From: Streptomyces spirodelae
GTDB lineage: Bacteria > Actinomycetota > Actinomycetes > Streptomycetales > Streptomycetaceae
Assembly: GCF_017676385.1 (NCBI RefSeq)
Contig: NZ_JAFFZN010000006.1
Location: 124,001-188,000, forward strand
Length of the DNA: 64,000 bases
Direction: 5' to 3'
A program made the position numbers and the translations under genes. Numbering within the stretch: position 1 is the first letter of the stretch; each line of letters opens with the position of its first letter. This document shows positions 14,891-23,004 of this stretch, in pieces. Below the pieces are notes generated by a model. The model ran no database searches and was not told the origin of the DNA. It saw nothing but the letters and a program-made list of their open reading frames with translations.

Positions 14891-17158
14891 TTACGGGGCC
14901 TGCCCTCCCTCCCCGTCCTGTCCACCGGACTCCGCCGCCCGCGCTGCCTCGGCCGCGCGGGCGGACTCCGTCAGGAGGGTGCGCAGCCGCGTGGTGCGCT
15001 CCCGGCCGACCACCGAGGCGACGGCGCGGGGGAGCGCATCGCCCGCGCCGTGTACGACCGACAGATGGCGCTCGCCGCGGCTGAACGCGGTGTAGACCCA
15101 CTCCCGGCTCAGTGCCCCCGTCGCGTCCCCGGGGAGCACCACGACGGCGGCGGGCCAGCGGATGCCCGCTGCCTGGTGGGCCGTGACTGCCCAGCCGTGC
15201 CGCACCGTTTCGGGGACCCGCTCGGGCGGGACCGTCAGACCGCCTTCACCGTGCGTCAGGTGGAGGCCCCGGTCGTCGGCTGAGGCCACGGTGCAGATGG
15301 TGGTGCGGCCGGGTGCGGGGGAGTAGGCGACCCGGTCGCCGGGGTCGAAGCCGCCGAAGCGGCCGGGGCCGGGGTTGAGCCGTTCCTTGAGGGCCGCGTT
15401 CAGCGCGCGCGTACCCGCCGAGCCGCCGTGCCCCGGGGTGATCACCTGGGTCTCGGCTGACGGGACCGAGAGCGCCCTGGGCACCGAGTCCGCGACGAGC
15501 TGCACCGTGCGGTGCACGGCCTCACTCGGGTCGGTCACCGGGACGATCACGACCTCCTTGCCCGGCGCCTCGACCTGGTTCAGCTCCCCGATGCCGATGC
15601 CCGAGACCAGTTCGCCCACCGGGCCGGGGTCCGGGGTGCGCGAGGCGATGTGCGGGCAGAATTTGGCCGCCATAAGGTCCCGGAACACCTGTCCTGGGCC
15701 GGCGGCGCCCAGCACTCCGGGGTCCCCGCTGAGCACCAGCCGCACCCCGTCCGGCAGCGATTCCAGCAGCGCTGCGGCGGTCTCCGCGTCGAGCTGCGGT
15801 GCGTCGCAGACGGCCAGCAGGTCGACGGCGAGCGCCCCTTCCTCGTCCCTGCCGGGCCCCTCGGTCCCCGCCAGGAGGCCCGCAACCGTGGCACAGCCCG
15901 GGTCAGGGGCAGCGTCCGGGCGGGAGCTCGCCTCCGCCTCATCGGCCGGGTGCTCTGCCGCCGCGTCCCCCGCCCCGTACGGACCGAAGGCCGGCTGCTC
16001 GGCGAGGAGGTGTGCCATCCGGGCGCTGCCGTCGTCCGTATGGGTGAGGACCCAGGAGCGGAGGCCGAGTCCCCGGGCCGCGGCGGCGAGGGCAGCGATC
16101 TCGGCGCGGGAGGCATCACCGCCCGCGTGGGTGACCAGGCCGTTCCCGGCCACGGCCCGGATCAGCTCGCGGGCGGAGGGCGAGGGGGCGTCCCCGGCCG
16201 CCGCCGCCCAGCCGCCCGCCGGGCCTTCAGCCGTCGTCCCCTCAGCCGTCGTCCCCTCGGCCGCTGCGCCCTCGGCTGCCGTCCCCTCGGCCGCTGTCCC
16301 CCCGGGCGTCGCACGCCCGGCCGTCGATCCCTCTGCCACCGCCTCAGCGGAGCCGGAGCCGAACGTGCCCGCGATCCGGGCCAGCCCGTCGGCCAGGCTC
16401 TCCTCCGCGAGCGCGTACCGGTCCAGCCCCACCAGGACGTTGACCGGGCGCTCTTCTTCCCCCTCTTCGTCGGTTTCCCCTCCGGCCGCCGACCGGGCGG
16501 CGGCCGAGGCGGACGGGCCTGCGTCCAGCGCGTCCTCGAAGACCAGCACGGCTCCCGCGTCCATGGCTTCGCGCACCGCCTGCTCGGGGTCCGGCACCGC
16601 GTGCTGGGCCAGGCCCTTGGCCAGCGCTCCGGGCGCCAGCACCGTGTCGCCCCGCAGCGCCGCGCGCTCCAGCAGATGGCCGGCCAATGCGACAGCGCGG
16701 CGTGGGTCCCCGGGCCCCGCCTCGCCGTCGAGCAGTGCGCGCGCGAAGCCGTCCGCCTGTTCGGGGCGCACTCCGGGGAGTGCGAGGAGCTGCCAGGGGT
16801 CGGCTCGCAGCAGCTCGGCCGCGCCCTCGCCGAACGTCTCGGCCACGGGCCGCGCCAGGGAGTCGGGAGCCCCGCCCTGCGCAAGGAGCGCCCTGATCTC
16901 GTCCGGCACCGCGACCGGCCGCTCCCCGCCTCCCGTCGGCCCCCCGGTCCCGGGACGGCCGGAGGCCGCGTCGGCACCCTGGCGCGGCGGTGCTGCGGCC
17001 CTCCGTGGCTGTTCCCGGCCCGGCCCTGTGGCCTGCCCGTGGCCCGCCCGTGCCCGCTCGGCGGGCGCGGGTTCGTTGAAGAAGGAGGCGGCGGAGCGTT
17101 CGCCGCTCTCCACCGCGCGGACGGCCGCGAGGAGTTCGGCTGCCTTGTCGTTGCTCAC
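14891..17158 (-). CDS. RecD2-like helicase homologue with degenerate ATPase motifs
   Basis: A 755-residue protein. Residues about 85-190 resemble the helix-hairpin-helix region of RecD2 (AETFGEGAAELLRADPWQLL, LPGVRPEQADGFARALL). The two RecA-like lobes follow, but key residues are missing. The Walker A site near 338-350 reads HAGGDASRAE instead of GGPGTGKT, and the Walker B site near 448 reads VCDAPQLD instead of VDEAS. The C-terminal lobe keeps recognisable motifs (VTAHQAAGIRWP near 656, YTAFSRGERHLSVV). It is probably not an ATPase and may act as a structural or regulatory protein. A low-complexity Ala/Glu/Gly/Thr tract lies at about 285-315. Its GTG start overlaps the stop of the aldo/keto reductase gene (GTGA), so the two are co-translated. 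Confidence 0.75.
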   Translation of the reverse strand: MSNDKAAELLAAVRAVESGERSAASFFNEPAPAERARAGHGQATGPGREQPRRAAAPPRQGADAASGRPGTGGPTGGGERPVAVPDEIRALLAQGGAPDSLARPVAETFGEGAAELLRADPWQLLALPGVRPEQADGFARALLDGEAGPGDPRRAVALAGHLLERAALRGDTVLAPGALAKGLAQHAVPDPEQAVREAMDAGAVLVFEDALDAGPSASAAARSAAGGETDEEGEEERPVNVLVGLDRYALAEESLADGLARIAGTFGSGSAEAVAEGSTAGRATPGGTAAEGTAAEGAAAEGTTAEGTTAEGPAGGWAAAAGDAPSPSARELIRAVAGNGLVTHAGGDASRAEIAALAAAARGLGLRSWVLTHTDDGSARMAHLLAEQPAFGPYGAGDAAAEHPADEAEASSRPDAAPDPGCATVAGLLAGTEGPGRDEEGALAVDLLAVCDAPQLDAETAAALLESLPDGVRLVLSGDPGVLGAAGPGQVFRDLMAAKFCPHIASRTPDPGPVGELVSGIGIGELNQVEAPGKEVVIVPVTDPSEAVHRTVQLVADSVPRALSVPSAETQVITPGHGGSAGTRALNAALKERLNPGPGRFGGFDPGDRVAYSPAPGRTTICTVASADDRGLHLTHGEGGLTVPPERVPETVRHGWAVTAHQAAGIRWPAAVVVLPGDATGALSREWVYTAFSRGERHLSVVHGAGDALPRAVASVVGRERTTRLRTLLTESARAAEAARAAESGGQDGEGGQAP

Positions 17159-18213
17159 AGCTCGCTCCAGTCATGGTCGGGGTAGCGGTGCACGGGAGCC
17201 GAGACATCGTCCAGCGCCGCGCGGATTTCGTCTGGAAGACTAAGGCCCTCCACTGACAGAGCCTCCGCGAGCTGCTCCGATGTCCGCGCGCCGACGATCG
17301 GCGCCACCACCCCCGGCCTGTCGCGCACCCATGCCAGTGCCACCTGGAGCGGGGGCAGGGCGAGCCCGTCGGCCGCTATGGCCACGGCGTCCACGATCCG
17401 CCCCGCTGTCTCGTCCAGATACGGCTCGACGAACGCCGCCAGCCGCTCGTCGGCACCCCGGGAGCCGGCGGGCGGCGGGCCCGGCTGCCGGTATTTGCCG
17501 GTGAGCACGCCGCGGCCCAGCGGTGAGGACGGCAGCAGTCCGATGCCCAGGTCCAGCGCGGCGGGCAGCACCTCCCGCTCGATGCCGCGCTGGAGCAGCG
17601 AGTACTCCATCTGGGTACTGGCCAGCGGATGCCGTGCGCCCGGGGCCGCGCGCTGCCAGGCGCCGGCCTTGGCCAGCTGCCAGCCGGAGAAGTTGGACAC
17701 CCCGGCGTAGCGGGCGCGCCCGCTGCTGACGGCCTCGTCCAGCGCCTGGAGGGTCTCCTCCAGCGGTGTGTACGGGTCCCAGGCGTGCACCTGCCACAGA
17801 TCCACATGGTCGGTGCCGAGCCGGCCGAGGGAGGCGTCCAGTGCGGCGAGGAGGTGGCCGCGCGAGCAGTCGAAGCGGCGGTCGGGTTCGGGGACGCTGC
17901 CCGCCTTGGTGGCGATGACCAGGTCCCGGCGCGGTACGAAGTCCCGCATCAGCCGGCCCAGCAGGTACTCGGCCTCGCCGTCGCCGTACACATCGGCGGT
18001 GTCCACCAGCGTGCCGCCGGCTTCCCAGAACGTCCTGAGCTGGTCGGCCGCGAGCTGGAAGTGCTGGTCGTGCTGCTGGCAGGTGTCGTGCTGCCCGCCG
18101 CGCCCCGCGCGATCGGGTGCGCCACCTGTGCCGCCGCCGCGCGCCCAGCTGAGAGTGCCCAGTCCGATCCGGGATACGCGCAGGCCAGTGCGGCCCAGGT
18201 GCCTTCGCTCCAT
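17155..18213 (-). CDS. Aldo/keto reductase
   Basis: A 352-residue protein of the NADPH-dependent aldo/keto reductase (TIM-barrel) family. The catalytic tetrad is visible: Asp and Tyr in DTADVYGDG, Lys in VIATKAGS and His in WQVHAWDP. The C-terminal cofactor motif reads APIVGARTSEQLAEAL. A 25-residue Gly/Gln/His-rich insertion follows the first strand (about 27-52, including QHDTCQQHDQHFQ), which is unusual. The gene is probably transcribed from TACGCT eight bases before its ATG. It is coupled to the RecD2-like gene downstream. The substrate is unknown. Confidence 0.88.
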   Translation of the reverse strand: MERRHLGRTGLRVSRIGLGTLSWARGGGTGGAPDRAGRGGQHDTCQQHDQHFQLAADQLRTFWEAGGTLVDTADVYGDGEAEYLLGRLMRDFVPRRDLVIATKAGSVPEPDRRFDCSRGHLLAALDASLGRLGTDHVDLWQVHAWDPYTPLEETLQALDEAVSSGRARYAGVSNFSGWQLAKAGAWQRAAPGARHPLASTQMEYSLLQRGIEREVLPAALDLGIGLLPSSPLGRGVLTGKYRQPGPPPAGSRGADERLAAFVEPYLDETAGRIVDAVAIAADGLALPPLQVALAWVRDRPGVVAPIVGARTSEQLAEALSVEGLSLPDEIRAALDDVSAPVHRYPDHDWSEL

Positions 18214-18218
18214 GGGCG

Positions 18219-18247
18219 TTGAGCGTAGTTGTGGCAGGCGTTAGAGT
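18219..18247 (+). promoter_or_regulatory. Promoter of the LLM oxidoreductase, overlapping a divergent promoter
   Basis: -35 TTGAGC (18219-18224), a 17-base spacer and -10 TAGAGT (18242-18247) form a near-consensus housekeeping promoter, giving a leader of about 40 bases to ATG 18294. On the opposite strand TACGCT (18227-18222) sits eight bases before the aldo/keto reductase ATG and overlaps the -35 box. The two promoters would therefore compete for polymerase. Confidence 0.65.
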
Positions 18248-18293
18248 CCGGGGGTCAGGGACATTACTGATCAGTAGGGAAAGTGGGTGCGGG

Positions 18294-19352
18294 ATGGGGA
18301 TGCGACTGGGCATCAACCTCGGCTACTGGGGCGCCGGGATGGATGCGGACAACCTCGCCGTCGCACAGGAGGCGGACAGGCTCGGCTACGACGTGTGCTG
18401 GGCGGCGGAGGCGTACGGCTCGGACGCGGCCACCGTGCTCACCTGGGTCGCGGCGCACACCGAGCGGATCGACGTGGCCTCCGGGATCTTCCAGATCCCG
18501 GCCCGGGCCCCCGCGATGACCGCCATGACGGCCGCCACCCTCGACTCCCTCTCGGGCGGGCGCTTCCGGCTGGGCCTCGGTGTCTCGGGCCCGCAGGTGT
18601 CCGAGGGCTGGTACGGGGTGAAGTTCGACAAGCCACTCGCCCGCACCCGCGAGTACGTCGAGATCATCCGGCGCGCCATGTCCCGCGAGCGCCTGTCCTA
18701 CGAAGGACAGCACTGGACGCTGCCGCTGCCCGGCGGCCCGGGCAAGCCGATCAAGCTGACGGTCCACCCGGAGCGCGAGGAGATCCCGCTCTACATCGCC
18801 GCCATCGGCCCGAAGAACCTGGAGCAGACCGGCGAGATCGCCAACGGTGTGCTGCTGGTCTTCTTCTCCCCGGAACACGCCGAGGAGACGACCCTGCAGT
18901 ACCTGCGCGCGGGCCGGGAGGCGGCGGGCAGGACGATGGACGGCTTCGATGTGTGCCCCACCGTCCCGATGGCCGTCGGTGAGGACATCGACACGCTCGC
19001 CGACCTCTTCCGCCCCTACACCGCGCTCTACGTCGGCGGTATGGGCAGCCGCAAGCAGAACTTCTACAACAAGCTGGCCCAGCGCATGGGCTACGAGAAG
19101 GAGGCCGCCGAGATCCAGGAGAAGTACCTGGCCGGCGACAAGGAGGGCGCGGCGGCGGCGGTTCCCCGCGAGCTGATCGACTCCACCACCCTAATCGGCC
19201 CCGTCGACCGGATCGCCGACCGGATGCGGGCCTACGCCGACGCCGGGGTGACGACGCTGTCGCTGGCACCCGCAGGGTTCTCCCGCGAGGAGCGGCTGAC
19301 CAGCCTGCGTGCCGGCATCGAGGCCCTGGAGCGGGCCGGGCTCGCCTCCTGA
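18294..19352 (+). CDS. LLM class F420-dependent oxidoreductase
   Basis: A 352-residue protein of the luciferase-like monooxygenase superfamily, F420-dependent branch (TIM barrel). Diagnostic segments include LGINLGYWG at the start, VASGIFQIPARAPAMTAM near 65, the glycine-rich GGRFRLGLGVSGPQVSEGWYG near 95 and LYIAAIGPKNLEQTGEIANGVLL near 165. The C-terminal half has TTLIGPVDRIADRM and SLAPAG. Such enzymes transfer hydride between F420H2 and a small substrate, unknown here. The leader and promoter are well defined, and a strong terminator follows, so it is monocistronic. Confidence 0.9.
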   Translation: MGMRLGINLGYWGAGMDADNLAVAQEADRLGYDVCWAAEAYGSDAATVLTWVAAHTERIDVASGIFQIPARAPAMTAMTAATLDSLSGGRFRLGLGVSGPQVSEGWYGVKFDKPLARTREYVEIIRRAMSRERLSYEGQHWTLPLPGGPGKPIKLTVHPEREEIPLYIAAIGPKNLEQTGEIANGVLLVFFSPEHAEETTLQYLRAGREAAGRTMDGFDVCPTVPMAVGEDIDTLADLFRPYTALYVGGMGSRKQNFYNKLAQRMGYEKEAAEIQEKYLAGDKEGAAAAVPRELIDSTTLIGPVDRIADRMRAYADAGVTTLSLAPAGFSREERLTSLRAGIEALERAGLAS

Positions 19353-19407
19353 GGCGAGGACCTGCCGGAACCCGGCCCCCAGGAGGCGAGGGCCTCCCGG
19401 ACAACGG

Positions 19408-19437
19408 GACCGGCCCCGCGGAAGGCGGGGGCCGGTC
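19408..19437 (+). terminator. Terminator after the LLM oxidoreductase
   Basis: Perfect 10-bp arms GACCGGCCCC and GGGGCCGGTC with a 10-base loop, about 55 bases after the stop codon. Confidence 0.7.
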
Positions 19438-19675
19438 CGTACGGCGCCGAGCGCCGGAGAGGTCCGCGGCCGTGGTGGGGGCTCGGGGTCTACCCCGCCA
19501 CGGCCGTCACGGAGCACAACGCGGCGTCGCCCGCCCGGTTACGCGGGTTGGCGGCGCTCCTCCCACATTCGGCGCAGACCGGCCGCTCACCTGTTGCCCG
19601 TTCGCGTAGGCGGTATTTGACTCGTTCTTTGCGGATGTCGTGCTGTACGGGAACTCGCGCACGGAGGTGGCAGAG

Positions 19676-20467
19676 ATGCTCTCGGCCAGGAGTCTGTTCC
19701 AGGAAATCCTCGACAACGACGAGTCGTTCCGGCTCTTCTGCTCCATCGCCGCCAGCGGTGAGGCGCAGGGCGGCTGGGAGAACGGCCGGATCGCCGCCCT
19801 CGTCCCCGAGTCCCAGCGCCACCTCGCCCCCAAGATCGTCCGGCACGGCGCCGATGAGGACAAACACGGCCGGATCTTCATGGCACTGCTGAACAAGCGC
19901 GGTCTGGAAGTGGCCGAGATCCCGGACGACACCGACTACACGATGATCCTGGAGGGCCTGGGCATCGGCCTCGCGCACGAGAAGCTCCGCCACGACGAGC
20001 CGCTGACCGAACACGACATCCTCACCTATCTCGCCCACAGCCGGGTCACCGAGCAGCGTGCCGCCGAGGAGATGATCCTGCTCAAGAAGGTGGCCGGGGA
20101 CCATCCGGAGCTCGGCCGCGCGGTGAAGATGATCTCCAAGGACGAGGACAACCACCTCGCCTACTGCCACGAGGAACTGCTGCGCCTGGCCGAGGCCGGG
20201 CACTCCCGCGCCATTCGGGCGCTGCTGCGCGAGAGCGCGCTCGCCGAGATCAAGGTCTACCGCGACGTCAGCCTGGCCGTCATGAGCTGTATGGCGCGCA
20301 TTCTGGGCTGGTCGGGCGCCAAGTACGGGCTCGTCGCACTGGGAATCCACGCGCGGTACGTCTGGGAGCGGCTGGGCGGCTGGCGGCGGATGGTCAGCCT
20401 CCGGATGCCCGAGCGCCGAGACGCGCTGGGCACCGGGCGGGCGGACGCGGAGCCCGAGTACGCCTGA
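19676..20467 (+). CDS. Ferritin-like domain protein
   Basis: A 263-residue, largely helical protein. ATG 19676 is chosen over GTG 19640 because GGAGG lies eight bases before it. Helix-borne Glu/His pairs typical of di-iron ferritin-like proteins are present (GADEDKHGRIF, TEQRAAEEM, KDEDNHLAYCHEELL), the E-x6-ExxH pattern being clearest in the last. A C-terminal hydrophobic region (about 205-235) may contact membrane. It is probably a di-iron oxidase or hydroxylase-like protein conserved in actinobacteria; the substrate is unknown. The 3' end of the gene is repeated twice in the following spacer. Confidence 0.82.
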   Translation: MLSARSLFQEILDNDESFRLFCSIAASGEAQGGWENGRIAALVPESQRHLAPKIVRHGADEDKHGRIFMALLNKRGLEVAEIPDDTDYTMILEGLGIGLAHEKLRHDEPLTEHDILTYLAHSRVTEQRAAEEMILLKKVAGDHPELGRAVKMISKDEDNHLAYCHEELLRLAEAGHSRAIRALLRESALAEIKVYRDVSLAVMSCMARILGWSGAKYGLVALGIHARYVWERLGGWRRMVSLRMPERRDALGTGRADAEPEYA

Positions 20468-20541
20468 CCGGTCCCGGGCGGCAGAGCCCGGGTACGCCCG
20501 ACCGGCCTGGGGCGGCGGAGCCCGGGTACGCCCGACCGCCC
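20447..20541 (+). repeat. Three tandem copies of the ferritin-like gene's 3' end
   Basis: A unit of about 33 bases (consensus begins CGGAGCCCGGGTACGCC and continues CGACCGG) is present three times. Copy 1 is the last codons and stop of the gene (20447-20478), copy 2 is 20479-20512 and copy 3 is 20513-20541. The TGA of copy 1 is CGA in the others. Confidence 0.75.
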
Positions 20542-20561
20542 ACGGACGAAGGCCACGGCCG

Positions 20562-21578
20562 TCAGAACCAGTCGCGGCGCTTGAAGACCCGGAACAGCAC
20601 CACGCAGACTGTCACCATCAGCAGCAGCGTGGCCGGATAGCCCCACACCCAGTGCAGCTCCGGCATGTGGTCGAAGTTCATGCCGTACACGCCCGCGATG
20701 GCGGTCGGCACGGCGAACATCGCCGCCCACGCCGAGATCTTGCGCATGTCGTCGTTCTGCCGCACACCCATCTGCGCCAGGTACGCCGAGAGAATGTCCG
20801 TCAGCAGCCGGTCGATGGACTCCACCTGTTCGTTCACCCGTGACAGATGGTCCGCGACGTCCCGGAAGAACAGCCGCGCGTCCTTGTGCACGAACGGCAA
20901 GCTCGCGCCCGTCAGCCGGGTCACCGGGTCCGTCAGCGGCATCGTCGCCCGGCGGAACTCCAGCGCGCGCCGCTTGAACTCGTAGATCCGGGTCGCCGTG
21001 CCCTTGCCCAGCCGGGCGTCCTTGGCGAAGACCGCTGCCTCCAGCTCGTCGAGGTCCGTGTGCAGCGCTGCCGCGACCTCCAGGTAGTGGTCGACCACGG
21101 TGTCGCTGACGGCGTACATCACCGCTGTCGGGCCGTGCCGCAGCACCTCGGGCTCCTTCTCCAGCCGCCCCCGCACCGAGCCCAGCGGATTGGCCTCGCC
21201 GTGCCGCACCGTCAGCACGAAGGAGTCGCCCACGAACAGCATCAGCTCACCCGTGCTCAGCCTGCCACTGGCCTCGTCGTACCCCACCGGCTTGAGCACC
21301 AGGAACAGCGAGTCCGCGTACACCTCCAGCTTGGGCCGCTGGTGGGCGTGGAGCGAGTCCTCCACGGCCAGTGGATGGAGCCCGAAGGCCCTGGTCACCT
21401 TGTCGAACTCGGCCTCGGTCGGCTCGTGCATACCGAGCCACAAGAAGGTGTCGGACGACGACCGGGCCTCGCGCAGCGCCGCCGAGAAGTCCTGCGGGCG
21501 CTCCGCTCGGCGCCCTTGCCGGTAGAGCGCACAATCGACGATCACTCCTCGAATTCTCCCGCCCCAGCGCGGCACCAC
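20562..21578 (-). CDS. corA: CorA-type magnesium/cobalt transporter
   Basis: A 338-residue protein of the CorA family. A long soluble N-terminal domain with the willow-type helices (residues about 1-270) is followed by two C-terminal transmembrane helices. The first ends in the YGMNF signature (GMN selectivity motif), and the second is LLLMVTVCVVLFRVF with a basic tail. The pentamer imports Mg2+ or Co2+. GTG 21578 is used; GTG at the VIVDCALYR segment eleven codons in is an alternative, with GAGGA immediately before it. The gene diverges from the histidine phosphatase, whose -10 box lies 32 bases away. Confidence 0.9.
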   Translation of the reverse strand: MVPRWGGRIRGVIVDCALYRQGRRAERPQDFSAALREARSSSDTFLWLGMHEPTEAEFDKVTRAFGLHPLAVEDSLHAHQRPKLEVYADSLFLVLKPVGYDEASGRLSTGELMLFVGDSFVLTVRHGEANPLGSVRGRLEKEPEVLRHGPTAVMYAVSDTVVDHYLEVAAALHTDLDELEAAVFAKDARLGKGTATRIYEFKRRALEFRRATMPLTDPVTRLTGASLPFVHKDARLFFRDVADHLSRVNEQVESIDRLLTDILSAYLAQMGVRQNDDMRKISAWAAMFAVPTAIAGVYGMNFDHMPELHWVWGYPATLLLMVTVCVVLFRVFKRRDWF

Positions 21579-21609
21579 AACCGGAGAGCGCTCCCGGCCG
21601 CGCCTCGCT

Positions 21610-21615
21610 TAGGGT
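21610..21615 (+). promoter_or_regulatory. -10 box for leaderless start at 21622
   Basis: TAGGGT ends six bases before the ATG, so the transcript is predicted to start on the initiation codon. No ribosome site is present. Confidence 0.6.
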
Positions 21616-21621
21616 TGCCGC

Positions 21622-22338
21622 ATGCCCACGCTGATCCTCGTACGCCACGGCAGGTCCACAGCGAACACCGAAGGGCTGCTGGCCGGCCGCACCCCCGGGG
21701 TCACCCTGGACGAGCAGGGCCGGCGGCAGGCGGCCGCGCTGCCCGGCCGGCTCCGTGACCTCCCGCTGGCGGCAGCCGTCAGCAGCCCGATGCGCCGCTG
21801 TCAGGAGACCCTCGCACCGCTGACCGAGGCCCGCCCCGAGCTGCCGCTGCACACCGAGGAGCGCATCACCGAGTGCGACTACGGCGACTGGTCGGGCCGC
21901 AAGCTGGCCGAGCTCAACGACGAACCCCTCATGACCACGGTCCAGCGGCACCCCTCGGCCGCCGCGTTCCCGGGCGGCGAGTCGATGCGCGCCATGCAGG
22001 CGCGCGCCGTGGACGCGGTACGCGACTGGAACGCGCGCATCGAGGCCGAGCACGGGGCCGACGCCGTCTACCTGATGTGTTCGCACGGTGACATCGTCAA
22101 GTCGATCGTCGCGGACGCGCTCGGCATGCACCTCGATCTCTTCCAGCGGATATCCGTGGCCCCCTGCTCGGCGACCGCGATCGCCTATACGCCACTGCGC
22201 CCCTTCCTGCTGCGGCTCGGGGACACCGGGGAGCTGGCCTCCCTCGCGCCACCGGATCGCACCGGCGGGGAGGGCGACACTGGAAGTGCCGGGGGGAGTG
22301 CCGGGGAGGGCGACGCGACCGTGGGCGGAAGCGCCTGA
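21622..22338 (+). CDS. Histidine phosphatase family protein (MSMEG_4193-like)
   Basis: A 238-residue protein of the phosphoglycerate mutase-like histidine phosphatase superfamily. The phospho-acceptor is in LVRHGRSTAN (His9). The second catalytic region is ITECDYGDWSGRKL with the general acid/base Glu, and the distal His is in LMCSHGDIVKSIV. The last 25 residues are a Gly/Ser/Glu-rich tail. This subfamily sits next to DUF3090 and mshC across actinobacteria, as it does here. The physiological substrate is not established. It is the first gene of the block phosphatase - DUF3090 - kinase-like - mshC and appears leaderless. Confidence 0.9.
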   Translation: MPTLILVRHGRSTANTEGLLAGRTPGVTLDEQGRRQAAALPGRLRDLPLAAAVSSPMRRCQETLAPLTEARPELPLHTEERITECDYGDWSGRKLAELNDEPLMTTVQRHPSAAAFPGGESMRAMQARAVDAVRDWNARIEAEHGADAVYLMCSHGDIVKSIVADALGMHLDLFQRISVAPCSATAIAYTPLRPFLLRLGDTGELASLAPPDRTGGEGDTGSAGGSAGEGDATVGGSA

Positions 22339-22360
22339 GCACGATGATCGGAACGCACAG

Positions 22361-22366
22361 TAGGGT
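22361..22366 (+). promoter_or_regulatory. -10 box upstream of the DUF3090 gene
   Basis: TAGGGT lies 47 bases before GTG 22414, giving a predicted leader of about 40 bases that includes the ribosome site CGGAGC. The preceding gene ends only 22 bases upstream of this box, so the DUF3090 gene may also receive read-through. Confidence 0.45.
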
Positions 22367-22413
22367 GCGGATGTCCGAAGCCACTCAAGCTGTCGAACCC
22401 AACGGAGCAGAAC

Positions 22414-23004
22414 GTGTCCCGTCAGGTATTTCTGTACGACCCGCCGGACCGGTTCGTCGCCGGCACCGTCGGTCTGCCTGGCCGCCGCACCTTCTTTCTC
22501 CAGGCCACCGCAGGAGGCCGCACCACCAGCGTGGCCCTGGAGAAGGCACAGGTGGAAGCGCTCGCCGAACGGATCGACGAGCTGCTGGACGAGGTGGTGC
22601 GCCGCTCGGGCGGCAGCGCGCCCGTTCCCGCCGTCGCTCCCTCCGAGGTCGATGACACCGCGCCGCTGGAGACGCCGGTCGAGGAGGAGTTCCGGGTCGG
22701 CACCATGGCACTGGCCTGGGACGGCGAGGGCGAGCGGATGGTCGTCGAGGCCCAGGCCATCGTCGAGCTGGAACCCGGCGAGGACGAGGACCTGGCCGAG
22801 GCCGAGGAACGGCTGCTCCAGGACGACGAGAACGGCCCCCCGATGCTGCGGGTCCGGATCAGCGGGAGCATGGCCCGGGCCTTCGCCAAACGGGCGATGG
22901 AGGTCGTGAACGCGGGCCGCCCACCGTGCCCCCTGTGCAGCCTGCCGCTCGACCCGGAGGGACACGTATGTCCGCGCCAGAACGGATACCGCCGGGGCGA
23001 ATGA
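22414..23004 (+). CDS. DUF3090 family protein
   Basis: A 196-residue protein with the family start MSRQVFLYDPPDRFVAGTVG. The C-terminus carries a zinc-knuckle-like set of cysteines (PPCPLCSLPLDPEGHVCPR), four residues from its end region. The middle is acidic. DUF3090 proteins are near-universal in actinobacteria and always linked to the next gene (SCO1664 type) and usually to mshC. No function has been established to my knowledge. GTG 22414 has GGAGC upstream. It overlaps the next gene by 37 bases, implying coordinated translation. Confidence 0.92.
   Translation: MSRQVFLYDPPDRFVAGTVGLPGRRTFFLQATAGGRTTSVALEKAQVEALAERIDELLDEVVRRSGGSAPVPAVAPSEVDDTAPLETPVEEEFRVGTMALAWDGEGERMVVEAQAIVELEPGEDEDLAEAEERLLQDDENGPPMLRVRISGSMARAFAKRAMEVVNAGRPPCPLCSLPLDPEGHVCPRQNGYRRGE

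Noticed and set aside
16220..16310. Repeats suggestive of a CRISPR array
   Set aside because: They are in-frame Ala/Glu/Gly/Thr codon repeats of the RecD2-like gene with no unique spacers; no CRISPR or cas genes are seen.
22344..22413. Upstream ATG starts for the DUF3090 gene
   Set aside because: They are in another frame from the conserved MSRQVFLYDPP start, which has its own ribosome site.
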